Below the pieces are notes generated by a model. That model did not search any database, was not told the origin of the DNA, and saw only the letters and a program-made list of their open reading frames with translations. A stretch of DNA of 27,642 nucleotides from an uncultured Prevotella sp. (GTDB taxonomy: Bacteria > Bacteroidota > Bacteroidia > Bacteroidales > Bacteroidaceae), in NCBI RefSeq assembly GCF_900549175.1, contig NZ_URNN01000028.1, forward strand, positions 1-27,642. The letters are read 5' to 3'. Positions 1 to 8,199 of this stretch are shown here, one piece after another (position 1 is the stretch's first letter; each line of letters opens with the position of its first letter). A program made the translations under genes and the position numbers.

Positions 1-2357
1 AAGTTAACGGCATAGCTCTTCTTGCCTTCCGGCAGATTCTTGCCTTCATAAACGTCAAACAGCTCAACCTTCTTAAGCAGCTTTTTCTCCGTCTGGCGTG
101 CCGTCTCCTCTATTGCCGCAAACTCGACACTGTTGTCGATAAGCAACGCCAGGTCGCGGCTCACCGCCGGATATTTGCTTATTTCCGTGTAAAGCACCTT
201 GTTCTTGCGTATCACCTTCATCAGCGCGGTCCAGCTCAGTTCGGCGTAGTACACGGGCACGTCGATGTCGGCGGCCTTCAGAATCTTCTTGCTCAGCACA
301 CCCATCTCCACGAGTTTCTTGCCTCCGCGGTTCTCTATCGTCAGTCCGGCCGAGAAGATATCGTTGTCGCTCTTCTTGCGCACGGTCATTCCGGGCTGCA
401 CGCCTATGCGGCGCATTATGTTCTCCACGTATGCCTCCAGTTCGTAGAACGTGCTGTCTTCGTCCGGATGCGCCCAGCTGCCCTCAACGCGCTTGCCTGT
501 TATCCAGAGTGCCATGTGGTTGTCTTCGCTGTAGGCTGCCATTGGGTTGTCTTCATTCTTGCGCTCGGGAGCGTAGTGATAGACATTGCCGAACTCGAAG
601 AAACGCAGGTTGGCGTTCTTGCGCTTGATGTTGTGTTCGATGCTCTCCAGTCCGCCGAACAGCAGTGTCTGCCGCATTACGTTGAGGTCGGTGCTCAGCG
701 GGTTCATTATCTTCACGCTGTTTTCTGCCTTGAACGTGTTGCGCTCGTCATAGTAGGCGCCGCGCGTAAGCGAGTTGTTCAGTATCTCGTTGAACCCGCA
801 TCCCACGAGCTGTTCGCTCACAGTGTCGGCCAGACGGTGCTTCATGTCTTCGTCGCCTTTCACCACAAGACAGCTCTTCAGCTGCGTGGGTATCTCCACA
901 TTGTTATATCCGTAGATGCGCAGGATGTCTTCAACCACGTCGCACGGACGCTGCACGTCAACCCTGTAAGCCGGAACCTCTATCTCCAGTCCCGCGGCAT
1001 CTTCTGCGAGAACCTTCATCTCGAGGCTCTCGCAGATATTCTTTATTGCCTGCTGCGGTATCTCCTTGCCTATCAGACTGTTCACATAATCGAATTTAAG
1101 TGACACTTTGGCGGGTGACACCGGTGTGGGATACTCGTCGCGTATCTCCATCGACACCTTTCCGCCGGCCAGTTCCATGCACATGATGGCAGCCTGCTTC
1201 AGGGCGTAAATCACTCCGTCGGGATCGATGCCGCGCTCGAAACGGAACGAGGCGTCGGTGCTCAGGCCGTGGCGGCGTGCGCTCTTGCGTATCCATGTCG
1301 GGTGGAAGTAGGCACTCTCCAGCACTACGTTAGTCGTTGTGTCGTAAGTGCCGCTGCCCTTTCCGCCGAAGATGCCGGCTATACACATGGGCTCTTCGGC
1401 ATTGCTGATGCTCAGGTCGTGTGCCCCCAGCGTGTGCTCCACACCGTCGAGAGTGACAAACTTCGTACCCTCGGGCTGTGTGCGCACCACAATCTTGTGC
1501 CCCGCAACCATGTCGGCGTCAAAGCAGTGAAGCGGCTGTCCGTAGGCCATCATTATATAGTTGGTGATGTCCACGATGTTGTTTATCGGGCGCAGGCCTA
1601 TCGCCTTCAGCTTGTTCTGCAGCCATTCGGGGCTTTCCTTCACCTCACATCCCGTCAGGCTCACGCAGGCATAGCGGCGGCAGGCCTCGGTGTTCTCTAT
1701 CACCACGTCTATCGGCATGCCGGTGTTGTCGACAGTGAAGGCGCTGCAGTCCGGACGGTGCAGGCTTGTCTCATGACCGTTCTGCTTCAGCCATGCGTAA
1801 AGGTCGCGCGCCACACCCCAGTGCGACAGCGCGTCGGCACGGTTGGCGGTGATGTCCACCTCTATCAGCCAGTCGCTCTCCAGGTTGTAATACTCTGCCG
1901 CGGGCTGTCCAACGGTAGCGTCTTCGGGCAGCACGATGATGCCGTCGTGACTTGTGCCCACACCTATTTCGTCTTCGGCACATATCATTCCGTTGCTCTC
2001 CACACCGCGGAGCTTCGACTTCTTTATCACAAACTCCTTGTCGCCGTCGTAAAGCACGCATCCGAGGTCGGCCACAATGACCTTCTGTCCGGCAGCCACA
2101 TTGGGTGCGCCGCAGACTATCTGCGACGGGGTTTCACGGCCGAGGTCGACCGTTGTCACGTGAAGATGGTCGGAATTGGGATGTACGTCGCAGGTAAGCA
2201 CCTTGCCCACATACAGACCTTTCAGCCCTCCCCTTATACTCTGCACTTCCTCGAGAGCATCAACTTCGAGGCCTGTCGACGTCAACGCATCGCAGACTTC
2301 CTGCGGTGTGAGTTCGAAGTCGACATATTCCTTTAACCACTTATAGGAAATATTCAT
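1..2357 (-). CDS. pheT: Phenylalanyl-tRNA synthetase beta subunit, C-terminus cut by window edge
   Basis: Charges tRNA-Phe as the beta half of the cytosolic alpha2beta2 PheRS. Translation from the ATG at 2357 begins MNISYKWLKEYVDFEL, the usual PheT N-terminus. It continues into the EMAPII/OB-fold tRNA-binding domain (about residues 40–150, with HPNSDHLHV and CGAPNV). About 785 codons lie in the window; bacterial PheT is normally about 800–820 residues, so only the end of the C-terminal FDX-ACB anticodon-binding domain is missing. The start is supported by a consensus Bacteroidota promoter about 40 bases upstream. pheS is not in the window. Long plus-strand open frames across this gene are shadows. 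Confidence 0.96.
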   Translation of the reverse strand, partial: MNISYKWLKEYVDFELTPQEVCDALTSTGLEVDALEEVQSIRGGLKGLYVGKVLTCDVHPNSDHLHVTTVDLGRETPSQIVCGAPNVAAGQKVIVADLGCVLYDGDKEFVIKKSKLRGVESNGMICAEDEIGVGTSHDGIIVLPEDATVGQPAAEYYNLESDWLIEVDITANRADALSHWGVARDLYAWLKQNGHETSLHRPDCSAFTVDNTGMPIDVVIENTEACRRYACVSLTGCEVKESPEWLQNKLKAIGLRPINNIVDITNYIMMAYGQPLHCFDADMVAGHKIVVRTQPEGTKFVTLDGVEHTLGAHDLSISNAEEPMCIAGIFGGKGSGTYDTTTNVVLESAYFHPTWIRKSARRHGLSTDASFRFERGIDPDGVIYALKQAAIMCMELAGGKVSMEIRDEYPTPVSPAKVSLKFDYVNSLIGKEIPQQAIKNICESLEMKVLAEDAAGLEIEVPAYRVDVQRPCDVVEDILRIYGYNNVEIPTQLKSCLVVKGDEDMKHRLADTVSEQLVGCGFNEILNNSLTRGAYYDERNTFKAENSVKIMNPLSTDLNVMRQTLLFGGLESIEHNIKRKNANLRFFEFGNVYHYAPERKNEDNPMAAYSEDNHMALWITGKRVEGSWAHPDEDSTFYELEAYVENIMRRIGVQPGMTVRKKSDNDIFSAGLTIENRGGKKLVEMGVLSKKILKAADIDVPVYYAELSWTALMKVIRKNKVLYTEISKYPAVSRDLALLIDNSVEFAAIEETARQTEKKLLKKVELFDVYEGKNLPEGKKSYAVN

Positions 2358-2395
2358 TATATTGCTTCTTTAGTATATACTTGAAAAATATCGCG

Positions 2396-2427
2396 CAAAA
2401 TTACAAATTTTTCCCCATTTGTGCAAA
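2396..2427 (-). promoter_or_regulatory. Promoter of pheT (TTTG-N20-TAATTTTG)
   Basis: On the minus strand TTTG (2427–2424) is followed after exactly 20 bases by TAATTTTG (2403–2396). This matches the Bacteroidota -33 TTTG and -7 TAnnTTTG consensus with ideal spacing. Transcription would start near 2391 and give a leader of about 35 bases. A second -7 match, TAAATTTG, lies at 2464–2457 without a clear -33 box and could be an upstream promoter. Confidence 0.75.
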
Positions 2428-2481
2428 CTTTCTTAAAACGTATTGACTGTATGGTGCAAATTTAGATTCACAGACATGTAC

Positions 2482-2613
2482 GGAACCGCCGTTTTTTGAA
2501 TTTCGAAAGTGGCCGTTTCGCGTTTCGAAAGTGGCACTTTTGCGGTCCGAAAGCGCCACTTTTGAAGGCCGAAAGAGGCCGTTTTGAAAGTCAAAAGTGG
2601 CACTTTTGAAAAT
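2482..2613. repeat. Array of five (plus one decayed) 22-bp tandem repeats
   Basis: Five abutting 22-base units start at 2504, 2526, 2548, 2570 and 2592. Each opens with CGAAAG or CAAAAG and has a small dyad such as AAAGTGGCACTTT near its centre. A more degenerate unit precedes them at 2482–2503. Unit 5 contains the 17-base palindrome CAAAAGTGGCACTTTTG (2592–2608). The array begins 15 bases from the stop codon of the FAD dehydrogenase gene (2629) and lies upstream of pheT. It may act as that gene's transcript end or as a set of protein-binding sites; the function is unknown. Confidence 0.8.
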
Positions 2614-2628
2614 GCGCAGTCGCCCCTT

Positions 2629-4200
2629 TCAATGCAGGCTGTCCACATATCCGGCACACATCTCGGCACAACGTTCGCCGTCGACACCGGCAGACACTAT
2701 GCCTCCGGCGTATCCCGCCCCCTCGCCGCAGGGGAAGAGGCCGCGCAGGCGTACGTGCATCAGCGTGTCGGCAAAGCGCAGTATGCGCACCGGAGCCGAC
2801 GTGCGGGTCTCCAGTGCCATCATTACGGCCTCGTTGGTAAGAAAACCGTAGCTCGTCTTGCCGAACTGCCTGAAGCCCTGCTGCAGGCGCGACGCCACGG
2901 CGCGGGGCATCCAAAAGTGCAGCGGCGACGATATAAGTCCGGGGGCATACGAGCTCTCCGGAAGGTCGTAACTGAGGCGACCGTTCACGAAGTCGGCCAT
3001 GCGCTGCGCCGGAGCCGTCTGCTTCATGTTGCCCTGCTGCCAGCAGTCGCGCTCTATACGCTCCTGCCACTCCATCATGCGCAGCGGGCTGTCGCCCTCT
3101 ATGTCTTCGGCCCGCGTCTCAACCACCATGCCGCTGTTCGACCAGCGCCCCCCGCGCGAGCTCGGGCTCATGCCGTTCACCACTATCTGCCGCTTGTCGG
3201 TGGCCGCCGGAATGACAAATCCGCCGGGACACATGCAGAACGAATAGACGCCGCGTCCGTCGACCTGGGTGACGAACGAGTATTCGGCCGCGGGCAGATA
3301 TTTGCCGCGTCCCTGCCGGTTGTGGTACTGTATACAGTCTATCAGCTCCGAGGGGTGCTCGAGACGCACACCCACGGCAATGCCCTTGGCCTCCATCTCC
3401 ACCTTCGCCCCGTTCAGGTATCTGTAGACATCTCGGGCGGAATGGCCCGTGGCCAATATCACCGGTCCCCTGAAGGTGAGCTCGCGGCCCGTGCGGAGGT
3501 CGACGGCCTCGATGCCTTTCACCTCGTCTCCGGCAACGATGAGCCGCGTCATCTTGGTTTCGTGATGCACCTCGCCGCCCGACTTCAGTATCGTGTTGCG
3601 CATGTTCTCTATCACCCGCGGCAGCCGGTCGGTGCCTATGTGCGGATGGGCGTCGGCCAGTATGTCCGTTGAGGCACCGTGCTGGCAGAACACATTGAGA
3701 ATCTTCTCCGTGTTGCCGCGCTTCTTGCTGCGGGTGTAGAGCTTGCCGTCGGAGTAGGCTCCCGCCCCACCCTCGCCGAAACAGTAGTTGCTCTCGGCGT
3801 CCACCTGCTGCATCTTCGTTATCTTCGACAGGTCTTTCTTGCGCTCGTGCACATCCTTTCCGCGCTCCACCACCACGGGGCACAGACCCAGCTCTATCAG
3901 CCGCAGGGCGGCAAAGAGTCCGCCGGGACCCTCGCCCACCACCACCACGCGCCGCGCTCCCGACACGTCGCCGTATTCGGTATGGCGGTATATGTCGTCG
4001 TGGGGCTGCTCGTTTATGTACACCCGTACCTTCAGGTTGACAAAAACCGTGCGCTGACGGGCGTCGATGCTCCTCTTCAGCACCCTCACGCCGGTCACCG
4101 TGCGTGCGTCGAAACCGTACTCGCGGGCCACAAACTGCCTTATGCCCTCATCGCTGCCGGCCACCTGCGGCAGCACTCTTATCTGATATTCGCTGACCAT
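2629..4200 (-). CDS. NAD(P)/FAD-dependent dehydrogenase (COG2509-like)
   Basis: Predicted cytosolic flavoprotein of 523 residues. An N-terminal region of about 80 residues precedes a Rossmann dinucleotide-binding segment VVVVGEGPGGLFAALRLIELG (GEGPGG at about 89–94). The motifs FGEGGAGAYSDGKLYTR and, near the C-terminus, GLFPCGEGAGYAGGIVSAG are typical of the COG2509 'uncharacterised FAD-dependent dehydrogenase' family. The substrate is unknown. An in-frame ATG at 4224 is rejected as start because the promoter -7 box lies at 4229–4222; the ATG at 4200 follows it by 22 bases. It stands alone, divergent from valS. Confidence 0.85.
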   Translation of the reverse strand: MVSEYQIRVLPQVAGSDEGIRQFVAREYGFDARTVTGVRVLKRSIDARQRTVFVNLKVRVYINEQPHDDIYRHTEYGDVSGARRVVVVGEGPGGLFAALRLIELGLCPVVVERGKDVHERKKDLSKITKMQQVDAESNYCFGEGGAGAYSDGKLYTRSKKRGNTEKILNVFCQHGASTDILADAHPHIGTDRLPRVIENMRNTILKSGGEVHHETKMTRLIVAGDEVKGIEAVDLRTGRELTFRGPVILATGHSARDVYRYLNGAKVEMEAKGIAVGVRLEHPSELIDCIQYHNRQGRGKYLPAAEYSFVTQVDGRGVYSFCMCPGGFVIPAATDKRQIVVNGMSPSSRGGRWSNSGMVVETRAEDIEGDSPLRMMEWQERIERDCWQQGNMKQTAPAQRMADFVNGRLSYDLPESSYAPGLISSPLHFWMPRAVASRLQQGFRQFGKTSYGFLTNEAVMMALETRTSAPVRILRFADTLMHVRLRGLFPCGEGAGYAGGIVSAGVDGERCAEMCAGYVDSLH

Positions 4201-4221
4201 ACTGCTATGTTTTAACGGGCG

Positions 4222-4229
4222 CAAAGGTA
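4222..4229 (-). promoter_or_regulatory. -7 box TACCTTTG for the FAD dehydrogenase
   Basis: The minus strand reads TACCTTTG, an exact TAnnTTTG match. The -33 region is weak (CTTTTA near 4250). Predicted transcription starts about 15 bases before the ATG at 4200, which excludes the upstream ATG at 4224. Confidence 0.6.
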
Positions 4230-4314
4230 CATCAAATATGCGGAATAAAAGAATTTAATTGGCCGTTCGTCATTCATTATTCATTTTTCCTTTCCTTTTT
4301 CCACTGATTTTTAG

Positions 4315-4322
4315 TAATTTTG
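4315..4322 (+). promoter_or_regulatory. -7 box TAATTTTG for valS
   Basis: Exact TAnnTTTG match, with TTTC 20 bases upstream (4291–4294) as a three-out-of-four -33 box. The predicted leader before the valS ATG is about 40 bases. It is arranged back to back with the FAD dehydrogenase promoter. Confidence 0.6.
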
Positions 4323-4365
4323 CAACGTTTTTTATGCAGGAATCAAATTAACAGAACAAAACAAT

Positions 4366-7005
4366 ATGGAATTAGCAAGCAAATACGACCCACAAGCCGT
4401 GGAGTCGAAATGGTATCAGTATTGGCTTGACAACAAGCTGTTCAGCAGCAAGCCCGACGGTCGTGAACCCTACACCATCGTTATTCCGCCGCCAAACGTG
4501 ACAGGTGTGCTGCACATGGGACACATGCTGAACAACACCATTCAGGACATCCTCGTGCGCCGTGCACGCATGGAGGGCAAGAACGCATGCTGGGTTCCCG
4601 GCACCGACCACGCCTCGATAGCCACCGAAGCAAAAGTGGTGAACAAGCTGGCGCAGCAGGGTATAAAGAAAACCGACCTCACGCGCGACGAGTTCCTCGG
4701 CCACGCATGGGACTGGACCCGCGAGCACGGAGGCATCATTCTCAAGCAGCTGCGCCGTCTGGGAGCCAGCTGCGACTGGGACCGCACAGCCTTCACCATG
4801 GACGAGAAGCGCTCGGAGGGTGTGATAAAGGTTTTCTGCGACCTCTACGAGAAGGGACTCATCTACCGCGGCGTGCGCATGGTCAACTGGGACCCGCAGG
4901 CACAGACGGCCCTGTCCGACGAGGAAGTGATATATAAGGAGGAGCACTCGAAGCTCTACTATCTGCGCTACATGGTGAAGGAAGAGCCGGGACGCTACGC
5001 CGTCGTGGCCACCACACGCCCCGAGACCATCATGGGCGACACGGCCATGTGCATCAACCCCGCCGACCCGAAGAACCAGTGGCTGCGCGGCAAGCACGTA
5101 ATAGTGCCGCTGGTGGGCCGCGAGATACCGGTGATAGAGGATGACTACGTGGATATAGAGTTCGGTACGGGCTGTCTGAAGGTTACTCCCGCGCACGACA
5201 TCAACGACCATGCGCTCGGCCTGAAGCACAATCTGGAGACGATAGACATCTTCAACGACAACGGAACCATCAGCGAGGCTGCCGGCATGTACGTGGGCAT
5301 GGACCGCATGGACGTGCGCCGTCAGATAGAGAAAGATCTCAAGGAGGCCGGACTGATGGAGAAGGTAGAGGACTACAACAACAAGGTGGGATGCTCGGAG
5401 CGTACGGGTGTGCCCATAGAACCAAAGCTCTCCACACAGTGGTTCCTCTCGATGAAGCACTTCGCCGACCTGTCGCTCGACCCCGTGATGACGGACGAGA
5501 TACAGTTCTACCCCGCAAAATACAAGAACACATACCGCCACTGGCTGGAGAACATCAAGGACTGGTGCATCAGCCGCCAGCTGTGGTGGGGCCACCGCAT
5601 ACCGGCCTACTACTTCACCACGGCAGAAGGCAAGCGCGACTTCGTTGTGGCACGCACGGCAGAGGAGGCTCTGGCCAAGGCAAAGGAGAAGAACGCGGCG
5701 CTGACCGCCGACGGACTGACGCAGGACGAGGACTGCCTCGACACGTGGTTCTCGTCGTGGCTGTGGCCCATCTCGGTGTTCGACGGCGTGAACAACCCCG
5801 ACAACGAGGAGGTGAAATACTACTATCCCACGAGCGACCTCGTTACGGGACCGGACATCATCTTCTTCTGGGTGGCCCGCATGATTATGGCCGGATACGA
5901 ATACCGCGGCACGTTCCCCTTCAAGCATGTATACTTTACGGGCATCGTGCGCGACAAGCTGGGCCGCAAGATGTCGAAGAGTCTCGGCAATTCGCCCGAC
6001 CCGCTCATGCTCATCGACAAGTACGGAGCCGACGGCGTGCGCATGGGTATGATGCTGTCCGCACCCGCAGGCAACGACATCCTCTTCGACGAGAGTCTCT
6101 GCGAGCAGGGACGCAACTTCAACAACAAGATATGGAACGCCTTCCGACTGGTCAAGGGATGGCAGGTGGAGGACTGCGAGCGGCCGGCCGCAAACGAAAC
6201 GGCGGTGAAATGGTTTGAGGCTAAGCTGAAACAGACCAACGCCGAGGTGGACGACCTGTTCCGCAAGTACCGCATATCGGAGGCGCTCATGGCCGTCTAC
6301 CGCCTCTTCTGGGACGAGTTCTCAAGCTGGTATCTCGAGATGGTGAAGCCGGCATACGGCCAACCCATCGACCGCACGACGTACGATGCCACAATATCGT
6401 TCTTTGAAACGCTGCTCAAGATGCTGCATCCGTTCATGCCTTTCATCACCGAAGAGCTGTGGCAGCACATCTGCGACCGCAAGGAAGGCGAGTCGATTAT
6501 GCGCGACCGTCTGGAGGTGGCCGCACCGACCGGGGCCGACGAGCGTCTTGTGGCCGACATCGAGTGCGTGAAGCAGATTGTGAGCGGCGTGCGCACGGTG
6601 CGCAACCAAAAGAACATTGCCCCGAAAGAGGCTCTCACGCTACAGGCCGTGGGTGCCAACAAGTACGGTGATTACACGAGCGTGATAACAAAAATGGCCA
6701 ACCTGTCGGCCATCGGCGTGGTGACGGAGAAGGACACCACAGCCGCCGCCTTCATGGTGGGCACCGACGAGTTTGCCGTTCCGCTGGGCGACATGATAGA
6801 CGTTGAGGCCGAAGTGGCCAAGCTCGAGGCTCAGCTGAAGCACCTTGAGGGATTCCTCGCCGGCATACGCAAGAAGCTGTCAAACGAGAAGTTCGTGGCC
6901 AACGCGCCTGAAGCCGTGGTGGCAATGGAGCGCAAGAAGCAGAGCGACAGCGAGGAGAAGATAGCCGCCATCAAGGAGTCGCTGGCCGCACTGAAGGCTA
7001 AATAG
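4366..7005 (+). CDS. valS: Valyl-tRNA synthetase
   Basis: Class Ia aminoacyl-tRNA synthetase that loads valine on tRNA-Val and edits threonine. The 879 residues carry the HIGH signature as HMGH at 50–53 within PPPNVTGVLHMGH, then the CP1 editing domain (TTRPETIMGDTA), and the KMSKS loop at 535–539 (GRKMSKSLGN). A helical anticodon-binding domain follows, and a C-terminal coiled-coil arm (about 810–875, rich in Lys/Glu/Ala) is typical of ValRS. The length is normal. It is a single gene with its own promoter. Confidence 0.98.
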   Translation: MELASKYDPQAVESKWYQYWLDNKLFSSKPDGREPYTIVIPPPNVTGVLHMGHMLNNTIQDILVRRARMEGKNACWVPGTDHASIATEAKVVNKLAQQGIKKTDLTRDEFLGHAWDWTREHGGIILKQLRRLGASCDWDRTAFTMDEKRSEGVIKVFCDLYEKGLIYRGVRMVNWDPQAQTALSDEEVIYKEEHSKLYYLRYMVKEEPGRYAVVATTRPETIMGDTAMCINPADPKNQWLRGKHVIVPLVGREIPVIEDDYVDIEFGTGCLKVTPAHDINDHALGLKHNLETIDIFNDNGTISEAAGMYVGMDRMDVRRQIEKDLKEAGLMEKVEDYNNKVGCSERTGVPIEPKLSTQWFLSMKHFADLSLDPVMTDEIQFYPAKYKNTYRHWLENIKDWCISRQLWWGHRIPAYYFTTAEGKRDFVVARTAEEALAKAKEKNAALTADGLTQDEDCLDTWFSSWLWPISVFDGVNNPDNEEVKYYYPTSDLVTGPDIIFFWVARMIMAGYEYRGTFPFKHVYFTGIVRDKLGRKMSKSLGNSPDPLMLIDKYGADGVRMGMMLSAPAGNDILFDESLCEQGRNFNNKIWNAFRLVKGWQVEDCERPAANETAVKWFEAKLKQTNAEVDDLFRKYRISEALMAVYRLFWDEFSSWYLEMVKPAYGQPIDRTTYDATISFFETLLKMLHPFMPFITEELWQHICDRKEGESIMRDRLEVAAPTGADERLVADIECVKQIVSGVRTVRNQKNIAPKEALTLQAVGANKYGDYTSVITKMANLSAIGVVTEKDTTAAAFMVGTDEFAVPLGDMIDVEAEVAKLEAQLKHLEGFLAGIRKKLSNEKFVANAPEAVVAMERKKQSDSEEKIAAIKESLAALKAK

Positions 7006-7023
7006 AAAAGAATGAGGCAAATG

Positions 7024-7069
7024 CGTTTGGATTTTAAAATACGAACATGTTTCTTTTTAAATCCAAACG
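7024..7069. repeat. 16-bp inverted repeat downstream of valS
   Basis: Arms 7024–7039 and 7054–7069 (CGTTTGGATTTTAAAA and its complement) match at 15 of 16 positions around a 14-base loop. It starts 18 bases after the valS stop. No U-run follows directly, so it is not a textbook intrinsic terminator, but it may mark or protect the transcript end. Confidence 0.55.
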
Positions 7070-7092
7070 TGTTCCTTTAATCACTTTTAATT

Positions 7093-7179
7093 GTAGGGAC
7101 ATATTCTTGTATTTGTCCGCCAAACAAACGTTGCATGCCAACATCTTACGTGCGGACAAATACAAAAATATGTCCCTAC
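7093..7179. repeat. REP-like palindromic element (28-bp arms)
   Basis: Arms 7093–7120 and 7152–7179 are complementary at 27 of 28 positions and enclose a 31-base spacer. The arm starts GTAGGGACATATTC and ends TTTGTCCGC. The GTAGGGAC…GTCC pattern resembles dispersed palindromic intergenic elements. It lies between valS and the convergent glycosyltransferase gene and has no coding content. Confidence 0.75.
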
Positions 7180-7215
7180 TTTGTGCAATCATTTGTACAT
7201 GGATTCCCGTTCACA

Positions 7216-8199
7216 TCAACGGTTCTTGCCGATGATGCCGCGGAGGGTGAAATAAAGCCACTCCTGCACACGGAACAGCCACCACGACGGCATCGGGCGG
7301 TAGCCAAACTTTGACGTGGTGCGGCGGTCGAGCACGCTGCGGTCTATCGTCTGCCACGTCCTTTTAATCTCGTCAAGCCCGTACCGGCGGTCATCCGGCG
7401 ACAGTTCACGGCCGTGGCAGTGGTAGAACATGTATATTTCTATGAGGTTAAGCCAACGGTGATTCTCGTATTCGGCCAGCTGACGGACGTTGGCTCCCGC
7501 CTCCGTCATCTGCCGGCGCATGCTCTCGTTGGCCCGCAGATAGTCGAAACGGCGCACGCTGACCACATGGGTGGCCGAAGAAGGATGCTGCCGGTAACAG
7601 TAGATTCCGGTGCAACGGCGCACCGAGCGCGAACGGAGATAGTGTATGCGCGTGGTGTTGTCGTCGCTGAAAAGACGGCATGTCGTGTCGTATGGATAAC
7701 GGCGGTGAAGGGCCGTGCGCGTCATGTACAGTCCGTGTATGCGCCATGTAAGGCTCTGCTCGAACGCCTCGTCACCGCTCATACTGTCGAACTGCGGCAT
7801 CGCATACATGTAAGGCGTCTTGCCCGCCTCTATCATCTGTACCTCAAAAAGCACGCTGTCTGTATCGGGATGGGCTTCAAACACCTCCACCGCTCTTTCC
7901 AGTGCATCGGCGGAAAACCAGTCGTCGGCATCAAGCATGCACGTATACATGCCCCGTGCGCGCTTCAGCCCCTCGTTGCGTGCAAAGGCCTGGCCTCGGT
8001 TTTCGGGCAGGGCAATCACGTCAATTCGGTCATCCGACGACGCGTAGCGGCGCAAGACGGCAAGCGAATTGTCCGTCGAACAATCGTCGATACAGATAAT
8101 CTGTATGTCGCGCAACGTCTGGCGCAACAGCGACCCGAGACATTCGCAAAGATATTTCTCTGCATTGTAGACAGCAACCAATACCGATACCTTAGCCAT
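7216..8199 (-). CDS. Family 2 glycosyltransferase
   Basis: Predicted inverting GT-A transferase of 327 residues that adds a sugar from a nucleotide-sugar donor to a surface glycan on the cytoplasmic face of the membrane. It opens with VSVLVAVYNAEKYL, has IDDCSTD at 37–43 and the metal-binding DADD at 90–93, all standard GT2 landmarks. The donor and acceptor cannot be read from the sequence. Its ATG overlaps the end of the flippase gene by 8 bases, so the two are probably translationally coupled, flippase first. Confidence 0.9.
   Translation of the reverse strand: MAKVSVLVAVYNAEKYLCECLGSLLRQTLRDIQIICIDDCSTDNSLAVLRRYASSDDRIDVIALPENRGQAFARNEGLKRARGMYTCMLDADDWFSADALERAVEVFEAHPDTDSVLFEVQMIEAGKTPYMYAMPQFDSMSGDEAFEQSLTWRIHGLYMTRTALHRRYPYDTTCRLFSDDNTTRIHYLRSRSVRRCTGIYCYRQHPSSATHVVSVRRFDYLRANESMRRQMTEAGANVRQLAEYENHRWLNLIEIYMFYHCHGRELSPDDRRYGLDEIKRTWQTIDRSVLDRRTTSKFGYRPMPSWWLFRVQEWLYFTLRGIIGKNR

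Noticed and set aside
1269..2336. 355-codon plus-strand open frame across pheT
   Set aside because: It is a shadow of pheT; the His/Val-rich, low-complexity product is typical of reversed coding DNA.
2504..2613. CRISPR-like array
   Set aside because: Units abut with no spacers, are too short and too divergent, and no cas gene is present.
2433..2687. 84-codon minus-strand open frame across the 22-bp repeat array
   Set aside because: The repetitive product simply reflects the array; it overlaps the real end of the FAD dehydrogenase gene and has no ribosome site or family.
4372..5928. 518-codon open frame antisense to valS
   Set aside because: It is a shadow of the strongly biased valS codons. 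The protein has no recognisable fold, and valS is complete with all motifs on the other strand.
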